64,000 nt of DNA, from assembly GCF_000255295.1 (NCBI RefSeq), contig NC_017030.1, positions 496,001 to 560,000 of the forward strand, given 5' to 3'. The DNA is from Corallococcus coralloides DSM 2259. GTDB taxonomy: Bacteria; Myxococcota; Myxococcia; Myxococcales; Myxococcaceae. The translations under genes and the position numbers were made by a program. The notes under the pieces were generated by a model. The model saw only the letters and a list, made by a program, of their open reading frames with translations, ran no database searches and was not told where the DNA came from. This document shows, piece by piece, positions 31,195 through 39,202 of this stretch. Each line of letters starts with the position of its first letter. Position 1 is the first letter of the stretch.

Positions 31195-34059
31195 TCAGAA
31201 GCTGCCGGTGAGCTGGAGGTTGAACGTGCGGCCGTACTGGGGCACGGGGCCCGCGGACACGTCATCGCTCACGACGAAGGCGTAGCGCGAGTCGAGCAGG
31301 TTGTTCACGCCCGCGAAGTAGCGCAGCCGGCCGTAGTCGCCGGACACGCCGAAGCCCACGAGCAGCGCCTCCCCGCTGTCCGCGCCGGCGACGCTCGGCA
31401 CCCGGGCGCTCTGGTAGGTGGCCTGCGTGGCGATGCGCATGTCGCCGTTGCCCACGGGCAGCAGGAATCGTCCCGAGGCCAGGTGCGCGGGCGCGGCCTC
31501 CACCACGTCCTGCGAGGCGTTGCGCAGCGTCACGTACGAATAGCTCAGGTCCACCAGCAGCCAGCGGCCCGGCTGCCAGTGCAGCCCGGCCTCCGCGCCC
31601 CACGCGAGCGTCTCGCCGGAGTTGTTCGCGTAGACGAGGCACTGGGTGGGCGCGCTCGGGGTGCCGCAAGCGGGCGTGGCCGCGGACTCGGTGGTGAGCG
31701 TGACGAGCTGGGAGATGCGGTTGTGATAGCCCGCGACCGTCAGGCGCAGCTCGTTCGTCAGGTCGTGCGAGTGCTCCACCTCGAAGGTGGTGATGGTCTC
31801 CGGCGCCAGCTGCCCCGCGGGGCGCTGGGTGAGGAGGTTGTCCCCGTAGAACAGCTCGTAGACATTGGGGGCGCGGAACGCACGGCCGATGACGAGCTTG
31901 GTGAGGCCCTGCTCATACGGCCGGCCGATGACCGCGAGCCGGGGCGTGAGCGGCAGCGAGTCCAGGTCGGAGTACTTGTCCACGCGGAAGCCCAGGGACA
32001 GGCTCAGGCGCGGGTGCAGGCGCCACTCGTCCAGCGCGTACACGGACACGAGCGAGCGCGTCCGCGAGCCCAGCGACGCGGCCACCGCGGGGCCCACGCT
32101 CTTCTGGTCCACGCGCAGCTGGGCCTGGCCCTCCACGCCCACGGTGAGGCGGTTGGCTTCGGACAGGACCGCCAGCAGGCGCCCTTCGGCGGTGAGCCAG
32201 TCCGCGGCGCCGGAGTCGGTGTTCGTCTCCGTGGTGTCGCCGCCGTAGTTCCAGTGGCCCTCGTAGCGGCTCAGGTCCAGCGCGCCGCGCAGGGAGAGGA
32301 CGAAGCGCTCGGACAGGGGGCGCTCGTACTTGGCCTCGGCGAAGCCGCGCACGTCCTGCACGCGCGTGCCCTGCGCGCCCACCACGGTGCCATAGGGCGC
32401 GGTGGGCACGTCCTTGCTGCGCCCGTGCAGCCGGGCCACCAGGGACAGGTTGCCCAGGCGCGCGCGCAGCGAACCGGTGCCTGCCTTCTCTCCGTCCAGG
32501 CCGGTGACGATGGGGCCCGGGTCGCCCAGGCGGGTGGTGTCCGCGCCGTGGGACTTCATGCCCGCGAGGCTGAAGAGGACGGAGCGCTGGGGGTCCTCCC
32601 ACGACGTGGTGGCGTGCACGCGCGTGGAGCCCATCGCGCCCACGGCGCCGGTGATCTCCAGCCGCCGGTCCATGCCCAGCGACTCGCGCGGCACCACGTT
32701 GATGACGCCGAAGAACGCGCCCGTGCCGTACAGCGCGCTGCCGGGGCCGCGCACGACTTCGATGCGCTCCACCTCTTCCAGGTCCACGCTGAGGTCATGC
32801 GCCGCGTAGCCCTGGCCGGCCCACACGTCGTTCATCGCGTGGCCGTCCCAGAGGATGAGGATGCGCGTGTTGAGGTCGCCCGGCGGCGAGAAGCCGCGCA
32901 CGCCCAGGTACGTGTACGTCCGGTCGTCGGTGAGGAAGAAGCCGCGCACGCCCGCCAGCGCCTCCGCCAGGGTGCGCCAGCCGAACGCGCGCAGCTCCTC
33001 CGGCGTGAGCACGGTGGTGGAGGCGGGGGCCTCGTCCACGGACAGCAGGCGCTTGGACGCGGCGCGCACCGGAGGCGGCTCGTAGCGCAGGGTGGCGTGG
33101 ACCTTCACCTCCTGGTCGGGGATGACGGTGACCTTCTGGCGCACGGGGCGCACGTCGCGGCTCTCCACCTCCAGCACGTGCTCACCCTGAGGGAGGGTGA
33201 CGACGGTGGGGGTGAAGCCCGCGGGCCGGCCATCCACGCGCACGGTGGCGCCGTCGTGGTTGGCGGTGACGACGACGCGGCCGCTGGGCGCCGTCTGGGC
33301 GGTCAGCGTGACCGTGAGCGGCAGGGCGCCTTCAGCGGGCACGTCGATGACGTACTGGCCAGGCGCGTGGCCGGGAGCGCGCACGTGCAGCACGCGCTGG
33401 CCCGGAGACAGGCGCAGCTTCGCGGGGATGCGGCCCAGGACGGGGCCGGTGGGGCTGTCACGGACCTCCGCGCCCTCGGGGGAGCCGGTGATGTCCACCA
33501 TGCCGGTGATGAGGGCCAGGTCCAGGTCCACGGGCACCTCCCGGCCCCGGACGAGGGTGACGGTGGCCTCGGTGGGGCGGTAGCCGGACTTCTGGACCAG
33601 GACCTTGTGGCGGCCCGGCGACAGCGCGAGCGTCTGCGGCGAGCGGCCCCGGCTGCCCAGGTCCGCGCGGTCCACGAAGACCTCCGCGCCGCGGGGATTG
33701 GTGGTGACGCGCACCAGGGCGACCTTGGGGCGCAGCCGCTCCAGCGAGCGGGTGACCTCCGAGGCGTCCTCGGCCGGCAGGTCCTCGCCGAGCAGGTCGT
33801 TGTAGTAGCGGTACGCCTCGTTGAACTTGCCCAGCGCCTCGAAGCAGCGCGCGATGTTGAAGAGCACGTTGCGGTTGGGGACCAGCCGGTAGCTGGTGAA
33901 GTACGAGCGCAGCGCCTCCGTGTAGTTGCCGTGGGAGTAGGCGTCGTTGCCCAGCTCGAAGGCGATGTCCGCCTCGTCCGCGTTGTTGTCCGCGAGCGCG
34001 GGACCGGCGGTGAGGAGCCAGAGGGACAGCAGCCAGGGACCGAGGGGGAACGCACGCAT
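31195..34059 (-). CDS. TonB-dependent receptor with N-terminal TPR and PEGA domains
   Basis: This 954-residue outer-membrane protein has an uncommon layout. After a signal peptide (ending AGPALA) come a TPR-like helical region (DIAFELGNDAYSHGNYTEALRSY), then about three PEGA-like beta domains (one with NPRGAEVFVDRADLGSRG and PGRHKVLVQKSGY), then a TonB plug (STTVLTPEELRAFGWRTLAEAL, VRGFSPPGDLNTRILILWDGH, VERIEVVRGPGSALYGTGAFFGVINVV) and a 22-strand-type beta barrel. The plug identifies a high-affinity import channel. The TPR and PEGA modules would sit in the periplasm and may recruit peptidoglycan or a partner. I chose ATG 34059; an earlier frame start to 34131 is unlikely. No exbB/exbD genes are seen nearby. 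Confidence 0.85.
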   Translation of the reverse strand: MRAFPLGPWLLSLWLLTAGPALADNNADEADIAFELGNDAYSHGNYTEALRSYFTSYRLVPNRNVLFNIARCFEALGKFNEAYRYYNDLLGEDLPAEDASEVTRSLERLRPKVALVRVTTNPRGAEVFVDRADLGSRGRSPQTLALSPGRHKVLVQKSGYRPTEATVTLVRGREVPVDLDLALITGMVDITGSPEGAEVRDSPTGPVLGRIPAKLRLSPGQRVLHVRAPGHAPGQYVIDVPAEGALPLTVTLTAQTAPSGRVVVTANHDGATVRVDGRPAGFTPTVVTLPQGEHVLEVESRDVRPVRQKVTVIPDQEVKVHATLRYEPPPVRAASKRLLSVDEAPASTTVLTPEELRAFGWRTLAEALAGVRGFFLTDDRTYTYLGVRGFSPPGDLNTRILILWDGHAMNDVWAGQGYAAHDLSVDLEEVERIEVVRGPGSALYGTGAFFGVINVVPRESLGMDRRLEITGAVGAMGSTRVHATTSWEDPQRSVLFSLAGMKSHGADTTRLGDPGPIVTGLDGEKAGTGSLRARLGNLSLVARLHGRSKDVPTAPYGTVVGAQGTRVQDVRGFAEAKYERPLSERFVLSLRGALDLSRYEGHWNYGGDTTETNTDSGAADWLTAEGRLLAVLSEANRLTVGVEGQAQLRVDQKSVGPAVAASLGSRTRSLVSVYALDEWRLHPRLSLSLGFRVDKYSDLDSLPLTPRLAVIGRPYEQGLTKLVIGRAFRAPNVYELFYGDNLLTQRPAGQLAPETITTFEVEHSHDLTNELRLTVAGYHNRISQLVTLTTESAATPACGTPSAPTQCLVYANNSGETLAWGAEAGLHWQPGRWLLVDLSYSYVTLRNASQDVVEAAPAHLASGRFLLPVGNGDMRIATQATYQSARVPSVAGADSGEALLVGFGVSGDYGRLRYFAGVNNLLDSRYAFVVSDDVSAGPVPQYGRTFNLQLTGSF

Positions 34060-34143
34060 GAGGACGCCTGCATTCTTCCCCCGATACGGTGTCAGGTCCA
34101 TGACACTGGCCAACCCTGACGGGCACCGCACGCCGGGCGTGGG

Positions 34144-34587
34144 TCAGCGGGCAAGCGCCGCCGCCAGCCGCCGGGCCGCGGCTTCCAGTGTTTCCGGCGA
34201 AAGGTGCTCCGCCGGGGCCGCGTCGAAGGCGCCCCGACCCCGGAGGTGGGACGGGGTGTCCGCGAAGCGGGGGACGAGGTGCAGATGGAAGTGGCGGAGC
34301 ACGTCGCCAATGGCGAAGGCGTAGACGTGCTCGGCGCCGAGCACCTCGCGCTGGGCGCGCATCACCCGGGCGGCGAACGGGCCCAGCTCGCGCGAGGCCG
34401 TTTCGTCCAGGTCATACCAGCCGCGCACGTGCTGATCGCTGGTGAGCACCACCCAGCCCGGGACGGGGCTGGGGGACGCCACCCCGTGGAGGACGAGCCC
34501 GGGAGCCCGCGCGAGCACGCCACCCGGTGGGTGGATCTCCCCGCGAACAATGGCGCAGCCCAGGCAGGGGTCGTTGATGTCTGACAT
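34144..34587 (-). CDS. HIT-family protein
   Basis: The 147-residue protein has the histidine triad FHLHLVP with nearby LRH, and CLGCAIVRGE at the N-terminus. HIT proteins hydrolyse or transfer nucleoside phosphates. The cysteine-rich start is a possible zinc site. AGGA precedes the ATG. It is separated from the TonB receptor gene by 84 nt and is divergent from the next plus-strand lipoprotein. Confidence 0.87.
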   Translation of the reverse strand: MSDINDPCLGCAIVRGEIHPPGGVLARAPGLVLHGVASPSPVPGWVVLTSDQHVRGWYDLDETASRELGPFAARVMRAQREVLGAEHVYAFAIGDVLRHFHLHLVPRFADTPSHLRGRGAFDAAPAEHLSPETLEAAARRLAAALAR

Positions 34588-34739
34588 GGCGAGTCATCCT
34601 ATTTCAGGGCGCTTGGAAGCCCTTGGGTAGAAATCACCCCACCTTGACGGCGTGGGCCCGGGTCGGGGAGTGTCCGATTTCCGCCCTTTTGGGAGCAGCT
34701 GGGGCGTGAAAATTCCGTCATAATTTCAAGGTGGGGACG

Positions 34740-36395
34740 ATGAAGAAGCATGTGCTGATGGCCGTGTTGCCGCTGCTGGCTTGGGGGTGCGGTGACGCGA
34801 CTGACGCGGACAACGATGGTGTCGCTGACGGCATCCGTGATCCGAACAACGTGTCGGTGGTGGTGCCTTCCACGCCGAAGGGCACGGTGTCGGGCCAGGT
34901 GCTGAGCACGACGCTGCAGCCGCTGGCGGACGTCACGGTCGCGATGACGATTGGCAGCCAGGCGTCGGGCAAGTCGGCGACGACGGACGGCAGCGGCAAC
35001 TTCGTGATGACGGACGTGCCGGCGGGCGCCGAGGTGCTGCTGACCTTCAGCAAGGGCGGCTACTCGACGCTGCGCGCGACCTCCATCGTGCCGTCGTCCG
35101 CGGGCACGGTGCCCATCAACAACGGCAACGCGAGCTTCGGTCCGGTGACGCTGACGCAGCTGAACAGCTCGCTGAGCGTCACCGTGGTGACGCCGCAGGG
35201 CCGTCCGGCGGTGGGCGCGAAGGGCGTGCTCGAGGTGGACAAGGCGGGCTCGGTCATCCTGAGCAACAACGAGGCCCAGGGCGCCTCCGTGGTGAGCAAG
35301 GTCTACGTGGAGGCCACGGCGGACGCCAACGGCATCCTGACCTTCACCGGCATCCCCTCCGGCGTGGAGCTGGCGCGGCTGGACGGCACCTACAACCTCT
35401 GGATCGCGCCGATGGACACCAACGGCGACGGGGTCGTGGACACGGGCGGTTACTCGAAGAGCTACTCGGGTGGCACCATCGTGGGGTCGCAGGCCACGAC
35501 GCTCGCGCAGCTGTCCTTCTCGAAGCCGACGGGCGCGGGCGCGCTGAACATTGAGGGTGGCAACGTGTCCAGCCTGAAGGGCGCCGCGGAGGTGGATCCG
35601 CTCCGGAACATGGTGCGTCCTGGCGAGCCCATCTACGTGTACTTCAACCAGCCGGTGCAGCCGGGCTCGGTGTTCGTGCGCCTGACGGACGAGTACGCCA
35701 AGGAGCCGCTGGCCGTGACGGCCTCGGTGAACGTCGGCGGTTACTCGGCGACCATCACCCCGGGCAACGGCGTCGTGCAGGAGGGCAAGGAGTACAACAT
35801 CTTCGTGCGCGCCGTGGCCGCCGAGGGTGGCAGCAACTACAGCCGCACGGGCTTCTTCTTCGGCGGCGACCAGTCCGCGCCGAGGGCGGTGACCATCGCG
35901 GAGCTGCGGTACCAGGAGCTGTCGCTGCCGCCGGCCATCGCCGCGACGCAGCTCAATCCCGGTGAGACCGTGTACGTGAACTTCAGCGCGCCCATCGCGA
36001 AGCAGGTCGGCCAGTCCGTCCAGGTCTTCTTTGCCACCGACATCGACAACAACGGTACGATGGGCGGCAACTCCTTCGGCGAGCTCAACAACTACAGCGG
36101 CCAGGGCTTCCCCCTGGAGATCAACGAGCCGACGAGGCCCTACCAGACGCGTACGCCTGCCGAGCTGCCGGTGTTCGGCATCCAGGCATCCGGGTACAGC
36201 ACCCGGTACTCCTTCGTCTACGGCGGCACCGTCGCGCTCAACCCGAGCCAGACGCGGCTCGTGGTGTCGTTCAGCAACCTGGCGCCCGTCCTGGGCACCA
36301 ACGACGTCTACGAGTCCATCTGGGGCCAGCCGATCAACACGGACCTGGAGTCGACGAACATCGCCCAGCAGCCCGCGCCGACCCCTGCTCCTTGA
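34740..36395 (+). CDS. Large beta-rich lipoprotein with carboxypeptidase-regulatory-like and Ig-like domains
   Basis: This 551-residue lipoprotein (lipobox LAWGC) has calcium-site-like DADNDGVADG at the start, a carboxypeptidase-regulatory-like domain (GTVSGQVLSTTLQPLADVTVAM, ASGKSATTDGSGNFVMTDVPAG), a second EF-hand/dockerin-like stretch (DTNGDGVVDTGG) and C-terminal Ig-like strands (RPGEPIYVYFNQPVQPGSVFVRL). Such proteins are often surface lipoproteins with calcium-stabilised folds. AAGGTGGGG precedes the ATG. A strong terminator hairpin follows. Function is unknown. Confidence 0.72.
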   Translation: MKKHVLMAVLPLLAWGCGDATDADNDGVADGIRDPNNVSVVVPSTPKGTVSGQVLSTTLQPLADVTVAMTIGSQASGKSATTDGSGNFVMTDVPAGAEVLLTFSKGGYSTLRATSIVPSSAGTVPINNGNASFGPVTLTQLNSSLSVTVVTPQGRPAVGAKGVLEVDKAGSVILSNNEAQGASVVSKVYVEATADANGILTFTGIPSGVELARLDGTYNLWIAPMDTNGDGVVDTGGYSKSYSGGTIVGSQATTLAQLSFSKPTGAGALNIEGGNVSSLKGAAEVDPLRNMVRPGEPIYVYFNQPVQPGSVFVRLTDEYAKEPLAVTASVNVGGYSATITPGNGVVQEGKEYNIFVRAVAAEGGSNYSRTGFFFGGDQSAPRAVTIAELRYQELSLPPAIAATQLNPGETVYVNFSAPIAKQVGQSVQVFFATDIDNNGTMGGNSFGELNNYSGQGFPLEINEPTRPYQTRTPAELPVFGIQASGYSTRYSFVYGGTVALNPSQTRLVVSFSNLAPVLGTNDVYESIWGQPINTDLESTNIAQQPAPTPAP

Positions 36396-36437
36396 GCTTT
36401 CCTGCGTCATTCTGACGTAGGAGGTTGAATCCTCCTG

Positions 36438-36481
36438 GATGCCCCCGTGAAGCCCAGGCTTCGCGGGGGCATCTTCGTTTC
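36438..36481 (+). terminator. Rho-independent-type terminator after the beta-rich lipoprotein
   Basis: The stem GATGCCCCCGTGAAGC / GCTTCGCGGGGGCATC (16 pairs with one G-T wobble, 36438-36453 and 36458-36473) has a 4-nt CCAG loop, and TTCGTTTC follows. A smaller hairpin, AGGAGG / CCTCCT (36419-36424, 36431-36436), lies just upstream. Confidence 0.75.
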
Positions 36482-36616
36482 AATCTGTCCCCGAGGTGGG
36501 ATCCTCCTGTCTTGAATGGAGACGTGTCCCCGCGTCGCTGGACGCGCAACGTCCCGAGGATGCATACGGAGTGGGTCTGCTTCCGGATGGACTCCTTCTT
36601 GCTCAGCCGCGTCACC

Positions 36617-38437
36617 ATGAAAAATCTCAGCTTCATCTGGATGGCGATGCTGCTCATGCCCGCGGCATGCATCGAGATTCCCGACCTCGCTGTCCCACCC
36701 GAGACGCTTCCAGGCAGTGACGCAGGAACGGGCCCGCAGGAGCAGGAGCCGATTGGCATCCAATGGGTGTCACCCGTGGAAGGGGCAACGGTCGGAAGCA
36801 TCGTGAGGTTCCAGATTCAACTGACGGGACCAGCGCCTGACAGTGTGGAGCTGCTCGTGGATGGCACCGCGGTCGCTACCTTGGAAGAACCCTTTGTTCT
36901 GGATTGGGATACTCAATCCATCTCAGAGGGCCCACATGCATTCGTCATCCGTGCACGCCAGGGAGTGCAGGAGTTCTTGAGTACCCCGCGCCAGTTGATG
37001 ACGGACCGGACGAAGCCACGCATGGTCGCCCAGGCTCCTCTCAACGATGCCTCGGAGGTTTCGAGCCTGGCGACCGTGGAAGCCACCTTCTCGGAGGCGT
37101 TGGATCCGACCACGGTGAATGAACAGTCAGTCCAACTGATGGTGGAGACCACGCGTTTGGAGGCAGCAGTCCTTCTTTCGGGAGATGGAAGGACCTTGAC
37201 CTTGAACCCGACCTCACCGCTTCCGGTGAATCAGAGGGTGCGGGTGGTGATTGCGGACACGGTCGCCGATTTCGCTGGGAACAAGCTCGACTCTGCGTCC
37301 CTGGACTGGTCTTGGCTTGTGCCCACGCATCTCCACCTGGGTGCTCCCCTCACGGCCTTTCCCGGTCGGAGCCATATCGAGAGCGCCTCCTACGGAATGG
37401 GTGCGGACCTGCGTCCCATTGTTGCGTGGACCGACGCCGGGGAAGAGACACTCAAGGTTTATGTCCGGCGATGGAGTGGGAGCTCATGGGAGGCCCTGGG
37501 GACGCCCATGAGCTCAGGCAGGGTGACCAATGCCTACCAATGCGCACTCCAGGTGGATGTGGATGGAAAGCTGACGGTCGTGTGGTTCGAGAACATGAAC
37601 TTCAAGGACTACGAATGGTTCGTCAGGCGCTGGAACGGACAGTCCTTTGAACCCTTGGGCCCCACATTGACCCCCGTCGTGCAGGGAGCCTCTGTGATGG
37701 ACTGGCGCTTGGCTCAGGGAGCGCATCCGTATCTCACCCTCGCATCCCTGGAGGCGGGTGATGGGTGGCAGCGCATCTACGTCCGCCAATGGCGCGATGG
37801 AACCTGGGGGCAGTTGGGAGCCGGCATCGAGTTGCGAGCGAACTCGATCGTGGACTCCTTCTCCATGGATGTCGATGGCCAGGGATATCCACTCGTTGTG
37901 CTGAGAGAGCAGATTGGAGGGATTCCCTCGAACACCGCGATGCGGTGGACTGGAACCGCGTGGCAGGACATCGGCTCCACCTTGTCAGGCCGTTCGACGG
38001 CCCTGTCGTTCGACGCCAGCAATGCTCCGCTGGTGGCGACATTGGATACGCTCACGGGCAAGCCAAGGACTCTCCTGCAGAAGTGGACGGGAGGCGCTTG
38101 GGAGCCATGGGGTGGAGCGTTGGAGGCTCTGCCGGGCGTGGACAGCACGACCGTGGCTTCGGTGAAGCTGGACACCCAGGGGCGCCCGGTCGTGGCGCTC
38201 CATGGTGTGACGGGGAATGACCTCAACAGGTCTGGCAAGGGCCAGGTGCGACGGTGGAACGGGACTCAATGGGAGGCGCTTGGCGGGATCTTAAATCCGT
38301 CGCCCGGAATGATCCCCTACAGCCGTCCGATGCTCGGAATGGTCTCGGACGACGAGCCGCTCCTCACGTGGATTGAAATGCCTCCTCCGGTGTACTCGGT
38401 GGGAGGGAGGGTCCACGTGTATCGCCTCAACCACTGA
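36617..38437 (+). CDS. Lipoprotein with Ig-like domains and a W-G-x-x-W-x-x-L-G beta-propeller
   Basis: This 606-residue lipoprotein (lipobox MPAAC) has an Ig-like/Big_5-type region (QAPLNDASEVSSLATVEATF) and then repeated blades with the pattern W-x-G-x-x-W-x-x-[LW]-G: VRRWSGSSWEALG, VRRWNGQSFEPLG, YVRQWRDGTWGQLG, AMRWTGTAWQDIG, LLQKWTGGAWEPWG and VRRWNGTQWEALG. About six or seven blades suggest a beta-propeller on the cell surface. The gene is visibly less GC-rich than its neighbours, with frequent TTG and CAA codons, so recent acquisition or relaxed selection is possible. The ATG at 36617 sits at the signal peptide. Confidence 0.75.
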   Translation: MKNLSFIWMAMLLMPAACIEIPDLAVPPETLPGSDAGTGPQEQEPIGIQWVSPVEGATVGSIVRFQIQLTGPAPDSVELLVDGTAVATLEEPFVLDWDTQSISEGPHAFVIRARQGVQEFLSTPRQLMTDRTKPRMVAQAPLNDASEVSSLATVEATFSEALDPTTVNEQSVQLMVETTRLEAAVLLSGDGRTLTLNPTSPLPVNQRVRVVIADTVADFAGNKLDSASLDWSWLVPTHLHLGAPLTAFPGRSHIESASYGMGADLRPIVAWTDAGEETLKVYVRRWSGSSWEALGTPMSSGRVTNAYQCALQVDVDGKLTVVWFENMNFKDYEWFVRRWNGQSFEPLGPTLTPVVQGASVMDWRLAQGAHPYLTLASLEAGDGWQRIYVRQWRDGTWGQLGAGIELRANSIVDSFSMDVDGQGYPLVVLREQIGGIPSNTAMRWTGTAWQDIGSTLSGRSTALSFDASNAPLVATLDTLTGKPRTLLQKWTGGAWEPWGGALEALPGVDSTTVASVKLDTQGRPVVALHGVTGNDLNRSGKGQVRRWNGTQWEALGGILNPSPGMIPYSRPMLGMVSDDEPLLTWIEMPPPVYSVGGRVHVYRLNH

Positions 38438-38612
38438 CCCCCACCCCCAGTCCCTCCGCCCACCTACACTGTCGTCCTCTGTGTCCCTGTCGCTTGGCGG
38501 ACATCGGACCTACCCTGGGATCCGTCCAGGGAAATCTTGCGAGAACGGGCGCTTTTCGGTGGACGTGTTTAGATTCGCTCCGCCCCTCCCCTGCATGCGA
38601 GGCCTCTGCTCC

Positions 38613-39083
38613 ATGAAGAACGCGGTCCTGACATCTCCAGAGGGTGAGCCAACCGCGAGCGGTGGGCCCGCTCCCGTGAACTCCGCCAAGCAGCGCGTCC
38701 TCGTCGTCGACGACTTCGACGACGCCCGCGAGATGTACGCCGAATACCTGGAGTTCTGCGGGTTTGAGGTGGACACCGCGAAGAACGGCCTGGAGGCCGT
38801 GGAGAAGGCCCAGGAGGGGGAGCCGGACATCATCCTCATGGACCTGTCCCTCCCTGTCATGGATGGCTGGGAGGCGACGCGGCGCATCAAGCAGGACACC
38901 CGCACCCGCGACATCCCCGTGATGGCCCTCACCGGTCACGTGCTCGCCGGCAACGCCGAGCACGCCCTGTCCGTGGGGGCAGACGAGTTCGTCGCCAAGC
39001 CCTGCCTGCCCCAGGACCTGGAGAACAAGATCCGCAACATGCTCAAACCCAGCAAGGCGAAGCCCCGCTCGGGTCAGGAGTAA
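38613..39083 (+). CDS. Single-domain response regulator
   Basis: The 156-residue protein is a REC domain with a short N-terminal tail. The phosphoacceptor Asp is in IILMDLSLPVMDGWEA, the acidic pair in VLVVDDFDDAR, the Thr/Ser switch in VMALTGHVL and the Lys in EFVAKPCLPQ. It has no output domain, so it probably works through a partner, as CheY or diffusible regulators do. The adjacent Ser/Thr kinase gene is not a histidine kinase, so the cognate kinase lies elsewhere. ATG 38613 follows GAGG by ten nt; an upstream ATG is possible. Confidence 0.87.
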   Translation: MKNAVLTSPEGEPTASGGPAPVNSAKQRVLVVDDFDDAREMYAEYLEFCGFEVDTAKNGLEAVEKAQEGEPDIILMDLSLPVMDGWEATRRIKQDTRTRDIPVMALTGHVLAGNAEHALSVGADEFVAKPCLPQDLENKIRNMLKPSKAKPRSGQE

Positions 39084-39202
39084 CCCCAGGCTCCGTCCCG
39101 GGGTGTCCATGGGTGGACACTCGGGTGCGGCACCCTGCGCCGGGACGGGCTCCCGCAGGCCCCCCGGTTGACCCACGGACGCGGGAAACGTAGGCAACCC
39201 TG

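Noticed and set aside
31483-34119. An 878-codon plus-strand frame opposite the TonB receptor.
   Set aside because: The receptor on the minus strand has signal peptide, PEGA, plug and barrel signatures; the opposite product has none.
34599-36410. A 603-codon minus-strand frame opposite the large lipoprotein.
   Set aside because: Its product is rich in Arg, His and Val without domain features, while the plus strand has a signal peptide, ribosome binding site and recognisable domains.
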